NCBI GenBank assembly: GCA_903813345.2
Contig: CAIIXF020000002.1
Coordinates: forward strand, 13,784,150-13,848,149
DNA: 64,000 bases
Reading direction: 5' to 3'
Origin: Owenia fusiformis
Lineage: Eukaryota; Annelida; Polychaeta; Sabellida; Oweniidae
Positions 22,520-33,730 of the stretch are shown piece by piece (position 1 is the first letter of the stretch; each line of letters starts with the position of its first letter). Made by a program: the position numbers and the translations under genes. The notes under the pieces were generated by a model. That model saw nothing but the letters and a program-made list of their open reading frames with translations, did no database searches and was not told the origin of the DNA.

Positions 22520-23610
22520 CGAAGGTCCGTCCGTCCGTCCGGGCAATAACTCAAATACCGTTGGCCTGATTTTGTTCATATTTTGTACACATATACCCTA
22601 TGGGAGTAGAGGTTCTGCTCGAAAGCCGATTGTCAAAATGACCGCTCATTTCAAAATGGTGGCCATTTTAGTGCCGACAGTAATTTAGGTGCAATATGTA
22701 AAACTGTAATAGCAATATGTTTTGAATGTAAAAAAATTATAAAGGACATTAATAATTCTACAAATGTAGATATTAAAGAAGCACATGGCAGCCATCTTAA
22801 AAAATGGCGGCCTTTACTTGTCATTTTACGATTTTTGCTGTAAATCAAAAAATAGTGGAGCGATTTTGTTCATATTTGGTATGTGAATACTATAAGCATT
22901 GCACACTGTCTAAAGACATTTTTGGTAGAAGGCGGCCATTTTGAAAAATGGCCGCCATTTTAACGTATTTTACTATAACTCGAAAAGAAGTGGAGCAATT
23001 TTGTTCATATTTGGAATGTGAATACTATAATCATGGCACACTGTCCTATGACATTTTTGGTAGAAGGCGGCCATTTTGAAAAAAAATTTGAAGAATGGCC
23101 CCCATTTTAACATATTTTACTATAACTCGAAAAGTAGTGAAGCGATTTTGTTCATATTTGGTATGTGAATATTATAAGCATGGCACACTGTCTATTTCTA
23201 ATGACACTTTTGGTAGAAGGTGGCCATTTTGAAAAATGGCTGCCATTTTAACGTATTTTACTATGACTCGAAAAGTAGTGGAGCGATTTTGTTCATATTT
23301 GATATGTGAATACTTTAAGCATGGCACATTGTCTAATAAAACTTTGGGGAGTAGTCGGCCATTTTGAAAAATGGCCACCATTTTTATGTGTGTTATTTTA
23401 CAAGTACGTGTGCGATTTTTCAAAAATTTTAGAGGTGGCTACTTAAAAGCATATTATTTCTCCTGATGACAACTTGGCTAGTGAGCAACCATTTTGAAAA
23501 TGGTGGCCTTTCTGGTGTGTTGTTTTATGATATTTGCTATTCGTTTGTAAAAATGCCAGCCATTTCTGTTCGATGGGATTCGCTACGCTTTGGCGTTGCC
23601 GTTGTTCTGG
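22520..23610 (+). mobile_element. Family G element, 5' hairpin missing
   Basis: It begins in the GTCC microsatellite (GGTCCGTCCGTCCG) and GGGCAATAACTCAAATACCG. About five ~130-bp units follow, built on GAAAAATGGCCGCCATTTT and GTGAATACTATAAGCATGGC. It ends GTTCGATGGGATTCGC, hairpin ACGC-TTTG-GCGT and CTGG (23607-23610), then TTA. Confidence 0.7.
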
Positions 23611-24821
23611 TTAAATTTTGCACCAGTTTTGAGATATTAGAACTCAAAAGTGAAAAAGGTCAAATTTTGTAACTTTTCAACACAAAGGAGGAGGGAAATA
23701 AGTGATTCCTTCAGGGGTTTTAAAGATACCCATTATAGGTGACCAAACTTTTTGATGATTTTTCTCTATGGGAAAATAACATGGGAAATATTGTTTTCCA
23801 CTTTATCTAAAAGGAATCATTTATTCCTTTAAAGGGATTAGCTGTGTGTCAAAACGCAACATATTGATGCAAGAAAAATTAAAAAAGCAGGAATGGAAGG
23901 GGTTGAAAATCAGGAAAACATTTCAGAAAAAACATGTGGATGGGTTGTTTGCATCTACCCTGACTCAAAGTCAAAATTATTTTATCATCTCTAGAAGTGA
24001 TTTTCCTGGAGGTAATGCATTCGCCTAACATATGCACCTGTTTAAATCCCGAGGAAATGGCCAAAATCAAACATATGACTGTCCAAAATCTGTTGCACTA
24101 ATTTCCCTCCTCCTTTCAACCTGCTCTAAATTGACCAAACCTTTTAAAACCCATCTACAGGTTCTCATCAGTTCAATTCTGACCTTAGATTTGACCTTTG
24201 GTTGACCTTCAGTGACCCTCGAAAGGTAAAAATGTTGATTTTTCGAATTGATTATCTGGATTTAAATTTAGGTATATTTAATCACAAAAGACCTACTGAG
24301 ATCTAAAAAGTAAAATTTGCAAGGTCAAACGTGATCAAACTAAATAACAAACTGTGTTTTCAATGTTTCTCTAAAAGTTGAGTTACTTAAAAATCATCTT
24401 CACGTTCTCAGGAATTCAAATCTGACCTTAGTTTTAACCTTTCACCTTTGGTTGACCTTCAGTAATTGGAAGAACCTAGTATATAACTTCATAACTAACT
24501 TACTTAGTAAAATACTTAGTTGCTAACTTAGTAACTTACTTAGTTACTTAATAGTTAGTTCTGTAACTAACATAGTAACTATCTTAGTAACTAACTTACT
24601 CAGAAACCAACTTAGTAATATTTAACTTAAATTTTACCATTTTCAAGGTCAACTTCCAAATTAGTTCAATTTAAATCAACCTTTTTTGAAAGTCAGCTAC
24701 AAGTTGCTAGAAGTTCAGATCTGACCTTTGATATATGATTTGAGCATTGACTGACCACATAATATAAGGCCAAAACGCCTACGCGGCCTCAGTAAGGTTG
24801 CTTGCAATCTTAAATCTCTAG
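23611..24821 (+). repeat. Family H 3' part
   Basis: TTTGCACCAGTTTTGAGATA resumes directly after the family G end, as it also occurs before it (about 22235). This supports insertion of family G into family H with or without a local duplication. A TAACTTAGTAAC-rich palindromic tract lies at 24480-24620. Confidence 0.55.
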
Positions 24822-25104
24822 TTTTATCGAGTTACTAAGTATTAAAATACCCTCAAGGTTTTCTTGGGGTACAGAAGGCTGCCATCCTAACTTAAAATCC
24901 AATTACCAAAAAAGGATCCAGAATTCATACAAATCATAATTATCAAATGGTTTGGAATATGTAACTGGCTTCCATGAAAGGAATGTTGCATTTCCAGAGC
25001 ACACCTAAAGAATGGGTCATGGTTCTAGTACTTTACTCACATCACTTTACTTAAACTTAAATGACTTCACAATTTAGCAATGGTTGTTTCACTTTCAATT
25101 TCAG

Positions 25105-25275
25105 ATAGTTGACTACTCTCTGCCACTCCATCTTGAGATAGATAAAGCACAGACAATATGTAAGCTGATGTTTCATCCCAACTCCTCTGATCTCCACTTC
25201 AACACCAAATTACACATACACTCCAATGCCTCAGTCTTTCATATACCAATCATCATCTACAATGGAAGGTTGAAG
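25105..25275 (+). CDS. TMEM131: TMEM131 exon (NxSVFHIPIIIYNG region)
   Basis: The exon is 171 bp between ATTTCAG and GTATGT, in phase 0 at both ends. It reads IVDYSLPLHLEIDKAQTICK, LMFHPNSSDLHF, HIHSNASVFHIPIIIYNG. It matches the family stretch LLFMPSTSSMH...NASKFHLPVRVYTG closing an ASH/PapD-like domain. NSS and NAS are potential glycosylation sites, and NAS is shared with the vertebrate protein. Confidence 0.92.
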
Positions 25276-25327
25276 GTATGTAATAGTTTACATCTATTGA
25301 AACAATCTAGGTGAAACAATGTCATTT

Positions 25328-26311
25328 GGCTCACACAGTGAGCCTATGGGATCGACCAGGCGTCCGTCCGTTGGTCCAATTGTCCGTCCGTTGGTCCGTC
25401 CGTCCGTCCGTCCGTCAACATTGGTCGCACAAATTAAAACTGCAATTCGGATTGAGTCCTATCCACATTCATTTTATGCATATCCATAATGCCTATTTGA
25501 CCTATCATCGCCATTTCCCAAGTTCGCCCAGTTTCTCAGAAATTGCTGATTATGACGTCAAAAAGTCAAATTTTCTGTAAATACTAGACACTTTGTTGAA
25601 GTAGAACTTTCAAATAACTTGTAGTAGTTGCTGTATATGCAACTTATGTCCTCTGAAGATTTCAAAGCTCTTAGAATTACCGTTTTTGGTGTTTACTCCA
25701 TAAAATTTGACAAAAAGTAGGACTTCATTTTCAGGAAACTTTCTCATGTATAAAGTCAATGGCAGGTTTTGTGATTGACAAGTTTCTCAAAGTTTGCCTT
25801 ATACTTGATCATTTCTTGCAACGAATTACATCATTACTAGATTTAAGCATTCCCTACATATTGCTCAATACATGTCAGCATCAAATTTTTACCGTTTTTG
25901 AGATATTTGACGTCAAAAACGGTAAAAATAAGTTATTTTTCAACTTGCTTCAATTTGACGAATTTATTTTTGAAAATCATCTACAAGTTGCCAGGAGTTC
26001 AAATCTGACATTAGTTTTAGGATTTGACTTTTACTTGACCTTCAGTGACCTTCGAAAGGTCAAAAAAGTTGATTTTTCAAATTGATTTTTGGATGTAAAT
26101 TTTGGTCAGCTTAATCACAAAAGACCTTACTAAGCCTTGAATAAGTAAAATTTTCAAGGTCAAAGGTCATCAAACTAGGTCACACAACTGTGCTATCTTA
26201 GTTTCTCAAAGTTCGAGACTACAAATCCAAAACAATATTTTTGTTTGAAAGTCAGGATATACATTCCTCTGAAGGTTCCAAACTGTGTGAGCACAGGACC
26301 GTGGGTCCTAT
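25328..26311 (+). mobile_element. Family B Helentron-like element
   Basis: The 5' hairpin is GGCTCAC-ACA-GTGAGCC (25328-25344), followed by GTCC microsatellite (about 25362-25415). The 3' arm copy is ACTGTGTGAGC (26282-26292), then a perfect hairpin AGGACC-GTG-GGTCCT (26295-26309) and A/T sequence. The body contains CATCGCCATTTCCCAAG and TTGACC...GGTCAAA phrases. It begins 52 bp after the exon donor. Confidence 0.75.
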
Positions 26312-26318
26312 TTTTTTT

Positions 26319-26408
26319 ATGTTACCACCACAAGGGTTCGATGTTTGGTTGTTGGTGTTCGCTGGTTGGGTGTCATCATTTGTAACAAATGACATTTTAA
26401 TGCCTTCT
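26319..26408 (+). repeat. Very short family A derivative A5
   Basis: ATGTTACCACC at the start and GACATTTTAATGCC at the end are both family A termini, with only ~90 bp in total. It directly abuts the 3' end of the family B element. Confidence 0.5.
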
Positions 26409-26652
26409 TAAATTGATGTTTTAAAATTTATTATTTTCTTTTTAAAGGTGGTTATTCTCAAATGTACCACCACTTGATTTCTGGTGTTTTGATAACAAAA
26501 AAATGGTCAAAATATTTTAAATGCATTAATTGTCAGTGCACGTCAAGTCAACTTGCTTCTCCAGCTATGAATTATTATTTTGACTATCACAAAATTCATA
26601 TTCATCAAATATCAAATCAAATGTGCTGTTGATTTTTCATTGTGTATTTTAG

Positions 26653-26763
26653 GTATTATATGACCAACCAGATCCTCAAGCAGGGCAGCTAGACTTTGGC
26701 ACAATGGGTGTAGGGGAGCAGAGGAGTATGACATTTTCATTGAATAATGTTAACCCCCTTGAG
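26653..26763 (+). CDS. TMEM131: TMEM131 exon (LDFGTMGVGE region)
   Basis: The exon is 111 bp between GTATTTTAG and GTAGGT, in phase 0 at both ends. It reads VLYDQPDPQAGQLDFGTMGV, then GEQRSMTFSLNNVNPLE. This matches the family's IDFGVLSATEASNILFAIIN start of an ASH/PapD-like domain, with the LDFG motif intact. Confidence 0.9.
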
Positions 26764-26959
26764 GTAGGTACTAATACAGCAATACACTTATGATATAATG
26801 CTATCAGTGTTAGCGCCAGACCAAATTTTTGGGAATCCCTGGGATGCAAACCTTTTTCTAAAATTGGAGTCCAGATGGTTTTTTAGAGTCCAGATGTTTG
26901 ATGCAAATCATTCTTAAATTGTGAGTCGCTGAAACATTAGTCTGAAATTAGTCTGTTAA

Positions 26960-28165
26960 TTCAGTAAAACCTGCACATTGAACATCTATAGAGCCACAGT
27001 GTTCAGGTGTTCACCGCAGAAATACATTTTATACATAAGACACAGGTAGTTTATGTCCCAAGAATTAGAGTTCTTCAATAGACAAAGGTGTTCACCAGAC
27101 ACATGTGTTCACTATGCACAGGTGTTCACATGAGAAACGTGCTCACTAGATCCAGTTTTACTGCACTGCAGTCAGTGGATTGTGAGCTGAGAATTGGTGT
27201 TCACTTAACACATGTGTTCACTTGATACACATGTGTTCACTTGATACACATGTTCACTAGGCACAGTTGTTCATATGATGAAGGTGCTCACTAGACACAG
27301 TTTTACTGCACTGCAGTCAGTGGATTAAGTGCTGAGAATTGGTGTTCACTAGGCCCAGGTGTTCACTGGATACACATGTTCACTAGGCACAGGTGTTCAC
27401 ATGAGAAGGGTGCTCACTAGACACAGTTTTACTGCACTGCAGTCAGTGGATTATGAGCTGAGAATTGGTGTTCACTAAACACATGTGTTCACTTGATACA
27501 CATGTGTTCACTTGATACACATGTTCACTAGGCACAGGTGTTCACATGAGAAAGGTGCTCACTAGACACAGTTTTACTGCACTGCAGTCAGTGGATTATG
27601 AGCTGAGAATTGGTGTTCACTAGGCCCAGGTGTTCACTGGATACACATGTTCACTAGGCACAGGTGTTCACATGAGAAAGGTGCTCACTAGACACAGTTT
27701 TACTGCATTGCAGTCAGTGGATCAATTGCTGAGAATTGGTGTTCACTAGGCCCAGGTGTTCACTGGATACACATGTTCACTAGGCACAGGTGTTCACATG
27801 AGAAAGGTGCTCACTAGACACAGTTTTACTGCATTGCAGTCAGTGGATTATGAGCTGAGAATTGGTGTTCACTAGGCCCAGGTGTTCACTGGATACACAT
27901 GTTCACTAGGCACAGGTGTTCACATGAGAAAGGTGCTCACTAGACACAGTTTTACTGCATTGCAGTCAGTGGATTATGTGCTGAGAATTGGTGTTCACTA
28001 GGCCCAGGTGTTCACTGGATATACATGTTCACTAGGCACAGGTGTCCACATGAGAAAGGTGCTCACGAGACACAGTTTTACTGCATTGCAGTCAGTGGAT
28101 TATGAGCTAAGAATTGGTTGTTCACTAGACACTTGTGTTCACTGGATACAGGTAGTCAAAAGAGA
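26960..28165 (+). repeat. Minisatellite of 126- and 145-bp units
   Basis: About eight units contain GAGAATTGGTGTTCAC, TTTTACTGCA(C/T)TGCAGTCAG and repeated GTGTTCACT sub-motifs. The GAATTG anchor lies at 27191, 27336, 27462, 27607, 27733, 27859, 27985 and 28111, giving spacings 145, 126, 145, 126, 126, 126, 126. The 145-bp form has one additional 19-bp GTGTTCACTTGATACACAT. Confidence 0.95.
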
Positions 28166-28725
28166 GAGTAGTTTACTAAAGACATGTTTTACTGCGCATA
28201 TCTGAGTCCACGATATATAACCACATAAGTGTAATTATATGAGTAGCAAATATCTTTTACCTGTAACAAAACTTAACAGCGTGTTAATTACAATGGAGTT
28301 AGATGTTCTTGTATGGAAGCCTGGGGCATGCATGCAGTGCAGAAATTGCTCTAATTTAGAGCAGTTTTTGCACATATTTAGCTATAAGATCAATTATGAT
28401 TGCGAGAAGAAACAGGAATCATTTAGTTAGGTATACAATACTCTCTTTATCTATTTTAAAAGCATTTGAAGCAGGAATACGGGACAATTCAATTTTGTTT
28501 GTTTTTTCAATCTAGTTATTTGAACTAAAAAATTTGCGTCCCAGGAAACGCAGTTTAATTTTTTGCGTCTCCTTTGAAAAATCTGCAAGAAAACCAGCTA
28601 GCACGAGCCCTGGACTATTCTGTACAATTATAAATGAAATATGGAGCATATGAAATCTTCACATTCTCAATACTCTTCACATTCTCAATACTCTGAATAC
28701 AGATAATCATAAAAACATTTTTCAG
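28166..28725. other. Intron, nothing recognised
   Basis: No repeat or exon could be assigned. A short TTCACATTCTCAATACTC duplication lies at 28658-28692. Confidence 0.4.
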
Positions 28726-28953
28726 ATCGTAGTGCCAATGATAATCACAAACTTACCACGCGTCAAAGTGACATTACTAGGATTAGAGAAGGGAGAGGGT
28801 AGACAATTGACAAAACAGCATAACATTAGTGGCCTTGAAACCAATCCACTTGTCATACCTCCAGGCCATTTTGCAGTGTTTAAGGCAGTGGTCAGTGCCC
28901 CCAAAGAAGAGGGCTATTTCATTAACAATATCTCTATATCAACTCAATATGAG
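28726..28953 (+). CDS. TMEM131: TMEM131 exon (PPGHFAVFKAVV region)
   Basis: The exon is 228 bp between TTTTTCAG and GTAAGT, in phase 0 at both ends. It reads IVVPMIITNLPRVKVTLLGL, a variable acidic/basic linker, then VIPPGHFAVFKAVVSAPKEE and ISISTQYE. It aligns with the family's SGYFAVFRVKLTAKKLEG...ITTDYE, the second half of an ASH/PapD-like unit. NIS sequons are present. Confidence 0.92.
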
Positions 28954-29151
28954 GTAAGTGGTTAAGAAAATATATTTACTATTTAAGGAATAAAGACTGA
29001 GATTCTATGAATTATTGAGGAATATATATAATATATAAGATTGTATGGTACAAACATAAATTTTGGACTCAAATACAGATTGATGGATTTGATTTAGATT
29101 TTTAGGCTTATGCCTTGGTGGGAGCTCAATACTGCAATTTTCTTATTTCAG

Positions 29152-29238
29152 AATCTCCAAATTCCTCTGAAACTGAGAGCTGCTAAGGGCAGTTTAACTC
29201 TAAAAGGCAGCAACATTCTACTCAGCAATGCATTCCCG
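29152..29238 (+). CDS. TMEM131: TMEM131 exon (IPLKLRAAKGSLT region)
   Basis: The exon is 87 bp between TTATTTCAG and GTAGGT, in phase 0 at both ends. It reads NLQIPLKLRAAKGSLTLKGS, then NILLSNAFP. It matches LTIPVKAVIAVGSLTCFPKH...LPPSFP, the last strand of one domain and the linker to the next. Confidence 0.9.
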
Positions 29239-29381
29239 GTAGGTATAAAGCGTAATCTGTCTTATGAGTTGACCATGTTTTAAAAGGAAAATAAAGTGAA
29301 AAGGAGCTGTAGAATTATAGTCCACTCAGTATTTAAATGGAAAGTGTGGAATGTGCTTAATCTTAAAGATAAGGCATTATT

Positions 29382-30975
29382 ATGTCACCACCAAAAGTGG
29401 TGACATATTGTTATGGTCTCCGTTTTTTTGCGACGGCGGTTGGCGTCCGGCGGTTGGCGTCCGGCGTCTGTAACAATTTCTTACAACTTCCTATAACTTA
29501 ACAAATACTGTTTAGATTGACTTCAATTTTTTTCTAAATCATCTACATGTTCTCAGAAGTTCAACTCTGACTTTAGATTTGACATTTGACCTTCAATGAC
29601 CTTCTCAAGGTCAAAAAGGTCTTTTTTCAACTTGCTTCAAATTTACTTAATTTTTTTTTCAAAATCATCTACATGTTCTCAGAAATTCAAATCTGACTTT
29701 AGATTTGACATTTGACCTTCAAATCTGACTTTAGATTTGACATTTGACCTTCAATGACCTTCTCAAGGTCAAAAAAAGGTCAAAAAGGTCTGTTTTCAAC
29801 TTGCTTCAAATTGACTAAAAATTTTTTTCATAATCATCTACGTGTTGTCAGAAATTCAAATCTGACTTAAGATTTGACATTTGACCTTCAATGACCTTCT
29901 CAAGGTCAAAAAAGGTCAAAAAGGTCTGTTTTCAACTTGCTTCAAATTGACTAAAAAAATTTTTCAAAATCATCTACGTGTTCTCAGAAATTTAAATCTG
30001 ACTTTAGATTTGACTTAAGATTTGACATTTGACCTTCAATGACCTTCTCAAAGTCAAAAAAGGTCAAAAAGGTCTTTTTTCAACTTGCTTCAAATTGACT
30101 AAAAAAAAATTCAAAATCATCTACATGTTCTCAGAAATTCAAATCTGACTTTAGATTTGACATTTGACCTTCAATGACCTTCTCAATGTCAAAAAAGGTC
30201 AAAAAGGTATTTTTTCATCTTGCTTCAAATTGACTAAATTTTTTTTTCAAAATCATCTACATGTTCTCAGAAATTCAAATATGACTTTAGATTTGACTTT
30301 AGATTTGACATTTGACCTTCAATGACCTTCTCAAGGTCAAAAAAGGTCAAAAAGGTCTTTTTTCAACTTGCTTCAAATTGACTAATTTTTTTTTTCAAAA
30401 TCATCTACATGTTCTCAGAAATTCAAATCTGACTTTAGATTTGACATTTGACCTTTAATGACCTTCTCAAGGTCAAAAAAGGTCTGTTTTCAACTTGCTT
30501 CAAATTGACCAATTTTTTTTTCAAAATCATCTACATCTTTTCAGAAGTTCAAATTTGACTTTACAAGTTCTCAGAAGTTCAAATCTGACTTTAGATTTGA
30601 TTTTGACCTTTGACCTTCAATGACCTTTTCAAGGTCAAAAAGGTCTTTTTTCAACTTGCTTCAAATTTACTTAATTTTTTTTTCAAAATCATCTACATGT
30701 TCTCAGAAGTTCAAATCTGACTTTAGATTTGACATTTGACCTTCAATGACCTTTTCAAGGTCAAAAAGGTCTTTTTTCAACTTGCTTCAAATTTACTTAA
30801 TTTTTTTTCAAAATCATCTACATATTCTCAGAAGTTCAAATCTGACTTTACATTTGACATTTGACCTTCAATGACCTTCTCAATGTCAAAAAAAGTCAAA
30901 GAGGTATTTTTTCAACTTGCTTTAAATTGACCAAATTGTTTTAGGTGGTGACATTTTGTCATGTTAATGCCTTGT
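29382..30975 (+). mobile_element. Family A Helentron-like element A3 (longest copy)
   Basis: The start ATGTCACCACC with arm GTGGTGACAT and the end GGTGGTGACAT, hairpin, TTAATGCCTTG are as in A1. The body has about ten TTTGACCTTCAATGACC units, more than A1, so copy number of the unit varies between insertions. It begins 143 bp after an exon. Confidence 0.78.
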
Positions 30976-30989
30976 CTTAGATTATCAAA

Positions 30990-31610
30990 TAGGAAAACAT
31001 AATAACAGAGATCTTTGTTTACCCAAATTTGAATGAAGAAGCAAACATTTGCTACTCTTAATCTTAGAGATCTTTGTTTACTCCAATTTGTAAATGAAGA
31101 AACAAACATTCGCTGCTCTTTGTGTTTATAATAGCATAGGGATCTTTGTTCACTCAAAGGACGATTCTCGGTTTGGAGAACAGTCTCCTGGGCTAATAAT
31201 TTTTTTCATGAAAAATATAGAAATATTACCCAAATTAAACTATGAATATTCAAAAGAGGACATTTAAATCTACAAGATGTAAAAATAACAAATTGGTCTG
31301 AAGCAGGGATAAAGCTCAATTTGACCGATTCAATAAAATACAAGTCTCGATTTGGGGAAAGAAGTTCATAAGTGTACTGCGCTAATATTTTTTTGCGAAA
31401 AATCTAGAAATATTACCCAAACTAAATTATGACTATTCAAAAGAATACATTCAAATCTATATTATGTAAAAAATTCAAAGTTGTCCGAAGCAGGGATAAT
31501 GCTCATTTAGATTGATGAACTTCGTTCTCCAAACCGAGAATCATCCTTTGAATGAAGAAACAGACATTTGCTGCTCTTTGTGTTTATAATAGCATAGAGA
31601 TATTTTCACC
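30990..31610 (+). repeat. ~75-bp direct repeats interrupted by a 396-bp inverted-repeat element
   Basis: AGAGATCTTTGTTTAC and GAAGAAACAAACATT phrases recur at about 30995-31150 and 31550-31610. Between them lies the element described at 31155-31550. Confidence 0.6.
31155..31550. mobile_element. 396-bp MITE-like element with ~27-bp terminal inverted repeats
   Basis: The left end is CAAAGGACGATTCTCGGTTT and GGAGAAC. The right end is GTTCTCCAAACCGAGAATCA and TCCTTTG. The interior is two diverged direct copies of a ~195-bp segment (GAAATATTACCCAAA...GAAGCAGGGATAA). Confidence 0.8.
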
Positions 31611-33471
31611 CAAAGAATTGGTATCGATATGGCGAACTGAACTGAACAAACGTTTCTCTTAAACCAGTCATCAAAAAATTCTGAAAATTTTACACATTGT
31701 CAATTTAATGATCATCTTTGAATGGTAAAAATTAAATTTGGAAAAAAATTTACTTTTTATGTCCCCACCACATAGTGTGGGGCCATATTGTCGGCCTAGG
31801 CGCGTCCGTCTGTCTGTCTGTCCGGCTGTCCGTCCGTACATCTGGCAGTTTTCTCCAAAGCTGCTACAGATATCACCTTCACATTTTCAGGGATAACTTA
31901 TGAGTGCATACAGATGTGGATGAAAAAAAATATCTCGATAGCTACTTCCTGTCGGCCATTTTGAAGTCAAATGCTAAAATCCTTGTCTGCAAACTTTAAG
32001 AAAAACAGCTTCACATTTGCTTTTGAAACTTTAACATCTTGTTAACTCACTTCATTCTAAATCTGATTAGGTTTTGGACCTGTTAGCTCAGTCATGTCAG
32101 CCATTTTGAATGTTTTAAGAAAAGTTAGCCCACGATAATACTTCGTATCATATTGAATGGTGTTTTTCAGTTTTCATACTTTAACTATTTAGTAGCTTTA
32201 TAAATAATTTCAGGCGTACTTTGTTGTTAAATGTTAACAGTAGTTATATGTGATAATTTTGTAAAAAGAAATCAGCAAAAACTCATAATCACTTTTTTAT
32301 TGTCGGCCATTTTGGATATTTCCGTCCTAAAATCTTGTCTGTGGAGTCTTGTCTACCCATTTTCAGGTGAACCGTTTGGTAGATCAATTTCAAATTTTCA
32401 GAGATGATTCTTAGTATGAAAATCTAGATCTGATTAGTTTTTGGGCATTCCGGGTAAATGTCAAGGCAGCCATTTTGGATTTTCTGTCCTAAAATCTCGT
32501 CTGTAAAGACTTGTCTACACATTTCCAGGTGAACTGTTTGGTAGATCAATTTCAAATTTTCAGGGATGATTCTTAGTATGAAAATCTAGATCTGATTAGT
32601 TTTTATGCATTCTGGATAAATGTCAAGGCAGCCATTTTGGATTTTCTGTCCTAAAATCTTGTTTGTAAAGTCTTGTCTACGCATTTCCATGTGAACCGTT
32701 TGGTAGATCAATTTCAAATTTTCAGGGATGATTCTTAGTATGAAAATCTAGAACAGATTAGTTTTTTGGCATTCTGGGTAAATTTTAAGGTGGCCATTTT
32801 GGATTTTCCGTCCTCAAATTGTGTTGGTAAAGTCTTGTCTACTCATTTTTAGGATAACCATTTGACGGGATCACCCATAGGTGGGGACATTTTGTACACA
32901 TTTGCGATCTTGTCTTTATATTGTTCTAGAAAACACATCAGACACTTCTTTTGTTCTTGGTATCATATGTTTTGAATGAAATGGAACATCTATCCAAACC
33001 TCATTGGAACAAAACGACATCAACACAACGTGTAATTGTAAAGGAAAGTTTGGTTCATTTCAAAAAGTATCTTGTTAATGAATTAAAATGTTTATTTTAA
33101 TTTTAATCTATTTTTGTTGTTTTTTTGTTTTGATTTTTGAATACTTCTTGTTGAATAAACCAAACTCTCCTTTTTAATTACTTTAATATTGAGAGGGCTT
33201 AGAAAGTTTTGTATTTGCTATTTCTCCAACAAGGTTTGGAAAGATCTTTAATTTCATTCTCAAGAATTGGTAGAAAGGAATGAAAAACAATTGAACTAAA
33301 AAACAAAAGTTGATCACAAAAACAATAATATAAAATACATTTTTGCATTTAATGCATGTCAATCAATGACCATTACATAAAGGACAGTGATTTTTACAGA
33401 ATGATTTCAATTATTGGTTTGAGAGAAAAACAATGTTGAATTCAGTTCGCCATATCAATACCAATCCTTTG
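31611..33471. mobile_element. Family F inverted-repeat element, split by family E element E1
   Basis: CAAAGAATTGGTATCGATAT and GGCGAACTGAACTG at the left are mirrored by CAGTTCGCCATATCAATACC and AATCCTTTG at the right. About 705 bp remain once E1 (31759-32914) is removed. A second family F copy at 44391-45300 lacks E1 and serves as the empty site. Confidence 0.75.
31759..32914 (+). mobile_element. Family E Helentron-like element E1
   Basis: The start is ATGTCCCCACC with hairpin CCCCAC...GTGGGG (31763-31782). GTCTGTCTGTCCGG microsatellite follows. The body has three to four ~163-bp units homologous to the family D unit. The 3' arm copy GGTGGGGACAT (32880-32890) precedes TTTGTACAC and ATCTTG. 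It sits inside the family F element. Confidence 0.78.
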
Positions 33472-33580
33472 AAGTAACAAACACTGTGTTTGATACACTG
33501 TAGAGCAGCGTTAGTTTAACTAAAGCTTTCAAAAAATAGAATCTGTCATAGGGAAATATGTATTTTATATATACTTTTAG

Positions 33581-33730
33581 GGCAAGATACCATATAGAAA
33601 CCTCACAATACACAGTTCATTCAGCCAATCCATGGAGCTACAGAAAGTCATGTTCCAACCCCATGATAGTAGGTTTTACTTCACACCAGCCAAAGATCTA
33701 GTAGTCCTCGAGCCAAATAAAGATACAAAG
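33581..33730 (+). CDS. TMEM131: TMEM131 exon (SSFSQSMELQKVMFQP region)
   Basis: The exon is 150 bp between ACTTTTAG and GTAATC, in phase 0 at both ends. It reads GKIPYRNLTIHSSFSQSMEL, then QKVMFQPHDSRFYF and LEPNKDTK. It matches GKIVHQSLNIMNSFSQKVKI...RFYYKRL...LEPGKKSK of the family: the first strands of a further ASH/PapD-like domain. Confidence 0.92.

Larger units (their letters stand above)
19565..24821 (+). mobile_element. Family H Helentron-like composite element (host of the nested insertions)
   Basis: The 5' hairpin is TAGGAGGCC (19565-19573) with second arm GGCCTCCTA (19583-19591). The 3' arm copy GCGGCCTC (24783-24790) matches GAGGCCGC in the 5' hairpin. It is followed by a small TTGC-TT-GCAA hairpin and the CTAG end at 24818-24821. 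The interior has GGTCAAAGGTCAAAATC arrays, a palindromic transposon at 19699-21615, a family G segment at 22520-23610 and a TAACTTAGT-rich tract at 24480-24620. That the two ends belong to one element is inferred from the shared 8-bp arm and continuous body. Confidence 0.55.

Noticed and set aside
26960-28165. Regular repeat spacing resembling a CRISPR array
   Set aside because: The units are contiguous minisatellite repeats with no unique spacers, in a eukaryotic intron.
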